NCBI RefSeq assembly: GCF_025602895.1
Contig: NW_026516203.1
Location: 930,001 to 994,000, forward strand
DNA from: Polychytrium aggregatum
Lineage: Eukaryota > Chytridiomycota > Chytridiomycetes > Polychytriales
Direction: 5' to 3'
DNA: 64,000 nucleotides
The translations under genes and the position numbers were made by a program. Shown here in pieces: positions 57,414 through 64,000 of the stretch (position 1 is the stretch's first letter; each line of letters starts with the position of its first letter). Under the pieces are notes generated by a model. It was not told the origin of the DNA and did not search any database. It saw only the letters and a list, made by a program, of their open reading frames with translations.

Positions 57414-58786
57414 ATGCTCAACGTCTTCAAGCTCCCCCTCGCCGTGGCCCTTTTGGTCGGCTCTGTCAGCGCCCACATGCAAATGGGGGTGCCTGCTCCC
57501 AGAGGTATGGCTGGAGGCGGACTGCAGCAACTCCCCAGGTCTCGTCGGTGTACTGAGTCTGCCCTTCTGCGAACCGCTTGTCTCTCTCAGGGTCGGCCCA
57601 GTCGCCCCCGATCGACTATGATCTCAACTCTCCCTTGGACTCGAGCGGACGCCCCTTCCCTTGCGGCGGCAAGCCAGCCGGCCCCGTCACCTTCGAGATT
57701 AACGCCGGAAGCACTTTCACGGCCTCGCTCCTGCCTGCCGACGGGGCCAACTTCCATGACGGTAGGTTCGATAACTTGAAACACATACTCTGGCTCTTCC
57801 TGGGTCTCGCACTTCCTGCCATGTGCTGTGTTGAAGCCTGCCTCGGCTCGCGGACCCATCAGTACTCTTGGTCAAATGCCCTTCTCACCCGGTGCACTTA
57901 CGCCCGACATGTCAAACCAGGCGGCCATTGTCAGTTCGCCATCTCCTATGACGAGAAGAACTGGGTTGTCCTCAAGACCGTCATTCGGGAGTGCCTTCGT
58001 GCCGACGGCCTCGACTACCCCATCGATGTCCCCGCCGACATCCCCGGTGCCGACCGAGCCGTCTTTGCATGGACTTGGATCAATGCCGAAGGCAACCGCG
58101 AGTACTACAGTAAGTTGCTGGCGCGAATAATGAGCAGGAATGCTATCAAAAATATGGCATTTTGTCGTTGGCTTGCACATCGAGCCGCTAACACTCTGCC
58201 CGCAACAGTGAACTGCGCCGATGTCAAGGTCAACAGTGCAAGTACTTCGTTCTCCGGTCCCCAGCTCTTTGTTGCGGACCTGCCCGGCTATCCCACTATT
58301 CCGGAGTTCGCCCTCGTGCCAGCCAGCCAGGATGGACGCCAGTACTTGGCCGACGGCGCCCGCCCCACCATCACCGTCAGCTCCAACGGCCAGGTCCAGA
58401 CCAGCGCTTCCAAGTCCACGACCAAACCCACCACCACGACCAAACCCGCCAAAACCACCACCACCACCACTACTACTACTACTACTACCCCGGCCAAAAC
58501 TACTACTACTACCACCACTACTCCTGCCAAAACTACTACCACCACCACCACCACCACTACCAAAACTACTACCACCCCGGCCAAAACCACCACAACTCCT
58601 GCCAAAACTACGACCACCACCACTACCCCCGTTCCCACCCAGTCCGGATGCACCTCTGGCGCCTACGCTTGCATCGATGACAACTCCTACCACATCTGCG
58701 ACTCTGGATCGTGGTCCATCTCTCTTGCTGTGCCTCCCGGAACCCGTTGTGTCCAGAACGGCAACAGCATCTACTTTTCCTTGTGA
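57414..58786 (+). CDS. Secreted AA11-like lytic polysaccharide monooxygenase with C-terminal Cys-rich binding module
   Basis: Four exons, all with phase-1 introns: 57414-57504, 57591-57761, 57921-58109, 58209-58786; 1029 nt, 342 residues. The signal peptide (MLNVFKLPLAVALLVGSVSA) ends exactly before His21, so the mature protein starts with His, the first ligand of the copper histidine brace. The second ligand is in GGHCQFAISYD. Other core marks are SPPIDYDLNSPLD, RPFPCGG, FAWTWINAEGNREYYMNCA. These fit the AA11/AA10-like fold active on chitin. A Thr/Pro/Lys repeat linker (about 75 residues) then leads to a four-Cys module (CTSGAYACIDDNSYHICDSG ... GTRC) resembling CBM19 chitin-binding modules. 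It probably attacks chitin in saprotrophic growth or wall remodelling. The AA family number is inference. Confidence 0.82.
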
Positions 58787-59223
58787 TTGTGACCCTCCTT
58801 GACTCGCTGGTATCGGTCGATGTGTCCGCCCCGTAATCACCCCCTCTTCCGCCCCGTCCCCGATTCTGTCGGTGTATTGCTATGAATACTGAATAATATA
58901 ACTGCCAAGTCTCCGCTGTGACCATGTGCAGCCAGCACCATCGCCTTGGGAGCGACAGAGCCAGTCCACCGTTCCCACACACATATATATCACCTCTCGC
59001 TCGCTCTCCCGCTTGTCCACTCGCTCGCCCTCGCTTGTCCTCTCGCTCGCTCTCTCGCCTCGCTGTGCACACACACACTCACGTGTGTGGCTTGTGTTTT
59101 TTCTTCCCGCCTCGCGCCGTCATGGCCGTCGAGCAATCCCGGATTTGCGGCGACTTCAAAGCCCCGAGCGCCGCCTCTCTCTTCCCCCCATCGACATTTT
59201 GTCAGTGATCCACACCGCCAGCC
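58787..59223. other. Spacer and NAC-alpha 5' region, CT-rich
   Basis: About 440 bases. A strongly pyrimidine-rich stretch of CTCGCTCGC-type units (58990-59075) precedes the NAC-alpha start, as often seen in fungal translation-gene leaders. Confidence 0.45.
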
Positions 59224-60570
59224 ATGACCAAGGACGATTTGGAAGTTCAGGAGGTAGCGATCTCTCTCTCCCGCCGTTCTATAACCCGAGCCATATTTCG
59301 GCCACGCTGCTCTGTCGGGCCCCGGCCAGTGACCGGCACCGCCAAGCCAGCGACAGCCCGATGGACGAGGAGTTGTGTCCGGTGCCCCAAGCACCCGCCA
59401 GCCCAGATCGCTCATGAACGACCAACGCTTGCAAGGACGCCTGGACCGCCGATCAAACCGGGTCGGCCAGTCCACTTTTGTCCTGTGGCTGCTGCGTTGT
59501 TCTCTGTCAGACGGCACCTCGCTGACCATCTCGTCCCCCTCCCTTCATGTTCATCATCTGCCGCCATGTCCGGATCCTCGTTTCTCCTTGGTGCGATCTG
59601 TTCGATCTGGTCATCTGGTTCCCCTGATCGCCCCTGTTACGGTTGACTCGAGCAGCAGCACATCGAGGAGTCCGAGAGCGACGATGAACTCCCCGAGCTT
59701 GAGGGCAAGAACATCAGCCGCAGCGAAGCCAAGGCCCGCAAGGCTATGGCCAAGCTCGGCCTGAAGCCCATCACCGACATCTCCCGTGTCGTCATCAAGC
59801 GCTCCCGCAACGTACGTCTCTGATCGCCGATGCTGTGCGGGTGTGGGTGTGGGTGTGGGTGTGGGTGTCCTATTCATCAAAACCGCTTTGGCGGGCGACT
59901 GTTCATCGAAAGCGGCTAGTTTGGTATATCTTACGATGCCGTCCATTATCTCCCCCCTGCAGATCATCTTCACTATCGCCCGCCCCGATGTCTACAAGTC
60001 TGTTGGTGATGGTATGTATGCTGCAACGCTGCTCCGAGCGCCCCGAGAAGATCAAGAATCGAGACTCTGGGCCCAAGCAGATCCGAATGCCTGCCACCGG
60101 AGACATCCTGATTGTGTCCTTGTGCTGACCAACTTGATCCCCCCCCCGCAGTCTACATCGTCTTTGGCGAGTCCAAGGCCCAGGACATCAGCGCCCAGCA
60201 GGATGCCGCCAACAAGCAGTTCCAGGCCAGCGATCTTGCCGCCGACATGGAGAGCTCCGAGGAGGTCGTCCCCGCTGCCCCCGAGGCCGAGGCTGACGAT
60301 GACGAGGCCGTCGATGAGGAGGGCGTTGAGGACAAGGACATTGAGCTTGTCATGCAGCAGGCTGGCGTTTCCCGGGCCAAGGCTGTCAAGGCTCTCAAGG
60401 TAAGGCAGCGGATGGACGGATACTTGAAACAAGGTGTTCCCCGAGAACCGCCGCTGTTGCATCCTCCTGTGCTCTGCTTCTGACTCGCGATCCCTCTCGT
60501 CATTGCTTGTTTTTCAATCCAGAACAACGGCAACGATATCGTCAACGCCATCATGGAGTTGACCATGTAA
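59224..60570 (+). CDS. EGD2: Nascent polypeptide-associated complex subunit alpha
   Basis: Five exons: 59224-59253, 59653-59811, 59963-60011, 60152-60399, 60523-60570; 534 nt, 177 residues. The acidic N-terminus (EESESDDELPELEG) is followed by the NAC domain (RKAMAKLGLKPITDISRVVI, IIFTIARPDVYKSV, YIVFGESKAQD). A C-terminal UBA domain comes last (DIELVMQQAGVSRAKAVKAL, NNGNDIVNAIMELTM). NAC alpha pairs with the beta subunit (EGD1/BTF3) on the ribosome exit site and shields nascent chains. Start ATG at 59224 gives MTKDDLEVQE, which splices in frame to QQHIEESES. The third intron (59812-59962) contains a GGTGTG repeat. Confidence 0.95.
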
Positions 60571-60748
60571 AGTGGAAGGGCTCATCTGATGAATATCAAA
60601 TAAATTCTTGTTCAACTCTGTGCGGCACCCGCTCTCGACGAAAGCTGTCCACGGGCTGGAGCCCATCGCTCGACCGGCCAGCACGGACGCCACTGCGCTT
60701 TGCTCGATCCACATCGGTGGCTGCTGGGCGATTCAAGGAGGCACACGG

Positions 60749-62731
60749 TCAATCATCTCGATCTCTGGACCTTTGGACGGAGCCCTGGCGAGCAACACTG
60801 CGCGACAACCCATCGTCGCTGGCTCTCATCGGCGACGCCGATCCTCTGTCCTTCAGATTCGAGTTGCTCGACAGCGGCGAGCCCGCGTTGGACCCCAACA
60901 TCGTCCGGCTCTGCGCGGAGGACGTCCGTCGCCCAAGCCTTGGCGTACTGGATGTGGCACTCCGCAGCGCCGGAGACGACGCCTCCGACCTGGTGGTGTA
61001 GGTCGGCGAGTCGATGCTGCCTATTGTTGCCCCGCGGTATGCATTCAGCACCTTCTTCAAGGTCCCAGAGATGTCCTGGGTCAGCCAAAGTAGGCAACGT
61101 CAGTCCGGGCGGCTGGCTACGGCAAGGCAATCGACCTCCCCTTCGATGTCTGCAATCTGTACCTGAAACTCGCCAGTTGTGCGGTGAATCTGCTCGTATC
61201 TGTGTCGCCGCAGTGGAAGTCGAGTTCTGAGAATTGGGTTTACTGCGCGGCAGCCGAAAGCGCCGCAATCACAGGCATGCACATAGTTGCTGGCACATGC
61301 TCGAACGCACAGACTCCTGCATCGATATCAAGCCGGCTTACCCGGCCGAGACAAGTTCCAGGCGCCGCGCACATGTTGTCATTTCGTTCCATAGAAACTG
61401 CAGACAGGCCGTCTGTGGATCGGGCCAAGAATATGAGATCAGAGACAGGCAGACAGACAGACAGATGGGTAGAGTATTCGCACGCTCGTCCTGGCGCTGA
61501 GACAACAGGTACTGCAGTTGCCACTTGACTGGTCGCAGTATCGTCCGGTGTTGCTCACAGCCCACCTTGATTGAATTGTACTTTTCCCGCTGATAGTCTG
61601 ATGCCGTGGTCGTCACGTTCTTGGTTCCGTTCGCGACCGCGAGCGAGGCATTGTCGGCGTTCTTCTTCAGGGCACCCTGAGTTGAACCAAACCGTCGAGC
61701 AGGTGAATCGCAATACGATGGAACCGGGTGCCTCCTCGGCCGCAGGCGTATTGGTTCTCGCGCAGACGCTCCGCTGCTTCAACGGGCAGAGTTATTACCA
61801 CAGTTTCGGCGGTGGGATCTTTCAATACAGCCGCCTGCAGCTGCAACTGCAACTTTCTTTCCACCTTCGAGTAGCTCTCCCAGTTCTTGACGTCGACTTT
61901 GACGCGGCGGGTGATGTCCTATCCGATTTGTCGGGGGAGGGGTATGTGAGGTACTGGCTTCGTGGTAGCATCGCAACGCTCATCCGGAAAACCAGCGCCG
62001 CAATACCGCTGCAGAAACAACGGAGCCGTGGCCGCGACCAACATACCGGCAGAACACCCAGCGGGTCAAACACCTTGGCCGAGGACAACTTCAGCTCGGA
62101 ACACTGAAGCAACGTGTCCGAGATGATGTGGACAAGCTCGCGTGTCGATCCTCCCTCAGCATCGCCAAAGTTGCGGAAGAACGATGCGAGCTTGAGTGTC
62201 TTCTTGCGCAGACCTAACCGAAAGGGCTTCGTTCAGCAAATGCAGGCCGATAAAAGCATGTCGACATATTGAAGACGGCGAAACCGACACCACGCCGCTG
62301 CCGCGTGCGGGGTGGGGTGGACGAAATGCCTACGTTCTTGGTTGCGAAAGTAGCCTTCCCACACGGATCTGAGCTTCTTGACGTTCTTTTCTGAGGATGG
62401 TTCCATTCGAGGAAAAGGAACGCATTCCATCGCAGCACATGCACACCAGCGCTGTATTATTCGCGAGAACCTCTCGTCGTGACTCGAGTATCGTTGCAGC
62501 GGGTTGTCGATGGCCGTACCTGTGTCATCGACCGCGGCGGTGATGCTGGCGAGAATATCGCCGCTGGGGGATCGGTGCGAAATCGATGAGGGCACAGAGC
62601 AACTCCGGATCGGTTTGTTCCAACGAGGAAACAGACGTGTGCAAATCCAAGCAGCAAGCGATTCGTCGTGGCTCAGACAGTTGGTGCCTGGATGGCATCC
62701 GAGCGTTACCTGCCCTTCTTCATGATCAACA
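60749..62731 (-). CDS. FAM92/CIBAR-like BAR-domain protein
   Basis: Eight exons: 62709-62731, 62520-62563, 62334-62390, 62074-62213, 61799-61918, 61582-61676, 61121-61199, 60749-61075; 885 nt, 294 residues, close to the 289 of human FAM92A. The N-terminal 220 residues are one long helical array: ASITAAVDDTEKNVKKL, RLRKKTLKLASFFRNF, RRVKVDVKNWESYSKVERKL, ALKKNADNASLAVANGT and SDYQREKYEQIHR. This aligns with FAM92 by position (ERITNVEKHF, TARLRDKGDEL, KVVEPLKAY). The tail is Ser/Arg-rich. FAM92/CIBAR proteins bend membrane at the ciliary base, which fits a flagellated fungus. Intron 6 uses an unusual GTACAA donor. It is convergent with NAC alpha, 178 bp away. Confidence 0.68.
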
Positions 62732-63124
62732 TGGCGATGGTTGGGATTGCAGCTCGAGCGGTTTCGCCGTAATTTGAGGGCTCCCCGGATCGTCAGCAAC
62801 CTGGCCGCTCCGGCTGCGATCGCGAGCGAGGCCTAATATCAGCCCATCAGGGCGAGTCTCCAGGCGTGATTGGGCTTGAGGGCGGGATGCGACATGATTG
62901 TTGCCGGTCGTGGGAATCGGTCAAGCATCCCTCGCGCACACGGACATGGACATGGCCGTATCGCTCATGCCGGCGCACTGAATGTCTGAGCTATTTAGAC
63001 TCGGTCTAGAGTATCTGAGAACAGCAACCCATGCTATAATCGTATTGTAGAATGCCTCCGTCCTGGCCCGCATGCCAGGCAGTCGATGCGCCACTCTCAG
63101 TCTCCCCCCAGGCAAAGAGCGGTG
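62732..63124. other. Intergenic spacer
   Basis: About 390 bases between the CIBAR-like start and the next minus-strand gene. It presumably holds the CIBAR-like promoter. Nothing else is recognised. Confidence 0.35.
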
Positions 63125-64000
63125 CTATTGCATGGGTTTTGCAAGCTTGGGCAGCGGTTTGGCTACGAAGAGGCCAGCTCCCTTCTTTGGCAAGCACTGA
63201 GCAGGTGGGCCCCATGGACGGAGATCGGTGAGCAGGAACTTGGAGGTTACGGACTTTGCGACAGCGGAAACGAAATGGCAGAATACAGCCGCGGATGAGC
63301 AACCGATCATCAACTGACTGGACAGCCGCTGATACCACCGGCCGAGTGGGCATGCGGCAGAATCTCTTGCCGGTGGTGCGGGCCTGGCTCGGAGTAGCAA
63401 GGCAGCCGGGTTGCCCTTCCATACCTCGCTAAATGGCAGCGGCCTGGTCTGCGTGGAGACGGATCGTCGGGTGCGATCTGCAGACATCCCGCCCAGAACA
63501 AACTCTTCACTGTCGTCCTTGGCCTTGCTGATCACGGCCAGGATCGGCGCCAGGTCTCTCGGCGCTCGCCGCTGTGGCATCGACTTGACTTTGGTGCTTG
63601 GTGAGGTCACGGCAGCAGCGGGCTGAACCCCTGGTACCTTGGCGACGGGCATCGGTGCCGTTTCCATCAAGGCCGGCTGCGACGATGGGCGAACTGGAAA
63701 GGCGCCAGATAATTAGTGCCCCGAGCTCGTTTATATCAGTATTTTTGATATCGTGGACATCCAGATGGTGGACCTGAGCTTGGGATCGCTCCAGGTCTTA
63801 GCGGCTCCTTTGGATGCGAGTTCACAAACCTTGCTCGGGACTACCCCGGCTGTCGATATCTTCGTGGTGGGGCTCGGATGTGTTGGACGGGATTTCGTCA
63901 AGGCGCACCTGGGGAGAATGACCATTCGATAGCGGTCTCGATCAGACACAGTGGATCACACGGCCTATGCTCACAGACTAAAATGCCTACCACACTGGCG
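63125..64000 (-). CDS. Unidentified gene, several exons, continues past the window edge
   Basis: Open minus-strand pieces look coding. Exon 63830-63908 (VRLDEIPSNTSEPHHEDID) has good splice sites and phase. A short piece follows (GAAKTWSDPKL, about 63780-63815). A larger frame at 63125 to about 63690 contains RAPRDLAPILAVISKAKDD, FVLGGMSADRTRRS and a possible GTATGG donor after PLPFSE. It ends KPLPKLAKPMQ. Composition is Ser/Pro/Lys-rich with little hydrophobic core, suggesting a mostly disordered protein. No family recognised, and the joins after 63780 are unresolved. Confidence 0.4.

Noticed and set aside
1-64000. tRNA, rRNA and CRISPR arrays
   Set aside because: No T-loop-like GGTTCGAAT context with a matching acceptor stem, no rRNA-like conserved blocks and no spaced direct-repeat array were seen on reading. 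A covariance search was not possible here.

Overview
The window is nuclear DNA from an early-diverging, probably zoosporic (chytrid-like) fungus. Nearly every gene is split by short introns (about 45-350 nt) with GT-AG borders, a few of them GC-AG. The gene set is fungal: Byr4/Bfa1, AIM19-like, Tlg2/syntaxin-16, a secreted AA11-like LPMO. Two genes point to a flagellated cell: a one-domain CatSper-like Ca2+ channel and a FAM92/CIBAR-like BAR protein. The group assignment is inference. Gene models below were built by hand from splice sites and reading-frame phase. For most genes the exon lengths sum to whole codons with no frameshift.

Layout. 1-500 holds the last exons of a CHY-type zinc-finger protein. 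829-2641 is RRP15 (+) and 2972-6316 is Byr4/Bfa1 (-). 6777-10408 is a TA-flanked Tc1/mariner-IS630-type transposon carrying a DD34E transposase and a Fanzor (eukaryotic TnpB-like, RNA-guided nuclease family) gene. 10469-12631 is a pyruvate dehydrogenase E3-binding protein without a lipoyl domain (-). 13294-15635 is eIF4A (-). 16453-17319 is a doubtful membrane-protein gene (-). 17478-18287 is AIM19-like (+). 18300-18688 is a decayed Fanzor element. 18898-20758 is a CxxCxGxG zinc protein (-). 21265-22103 is a 5'-truncated Fanzor (+). 22750-25197 is PGS1, the mitochondrial phosphatidylglycerophosphate synthase (-). 26104-26899 is a secreted CHRD protein (+). 27371-30263 is a GCK-III/MST-like kinase (-). 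31044-32447 and 33463-34906 are tandem seven-helix membrane paralogs (-) with a 306-bp Fanzor-transposon MITE between them. 35613-35953 is a further relic. 35998-37736 is the CatSper-like channel (-). 38794 to about 47850 is NOT1, the CCR4-NOT scaffold, in at least 21 exons (-). 49872-52602 is a USP10/Ubp3-like deubiquitinase (+). 52853-53259 is a short Fanzor-derived element. 53484-55743 is Tlg2/syntaxin-16 (-). 57414-58786 is the LPMO with a C-terminal carbohydrate-binding module (+). 59224-60570 is NAC alpha (+). 60749-62731 is the CIBAR-like BAR protein (-). 63125 to the edge holds exons of an unidentified gene (-).

Most genes are housekeeping functions in RNA metabolism, translation, membrane traffic and mitochondria, and are not obviously linked to each other. 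The unusual content is the Fanzor transposon family. One nearly complete copy and at least five deletion derivatives lie within 47 kb, so the element's ends, its probable guide-RNA region and its decay route can be read by comparing copies.
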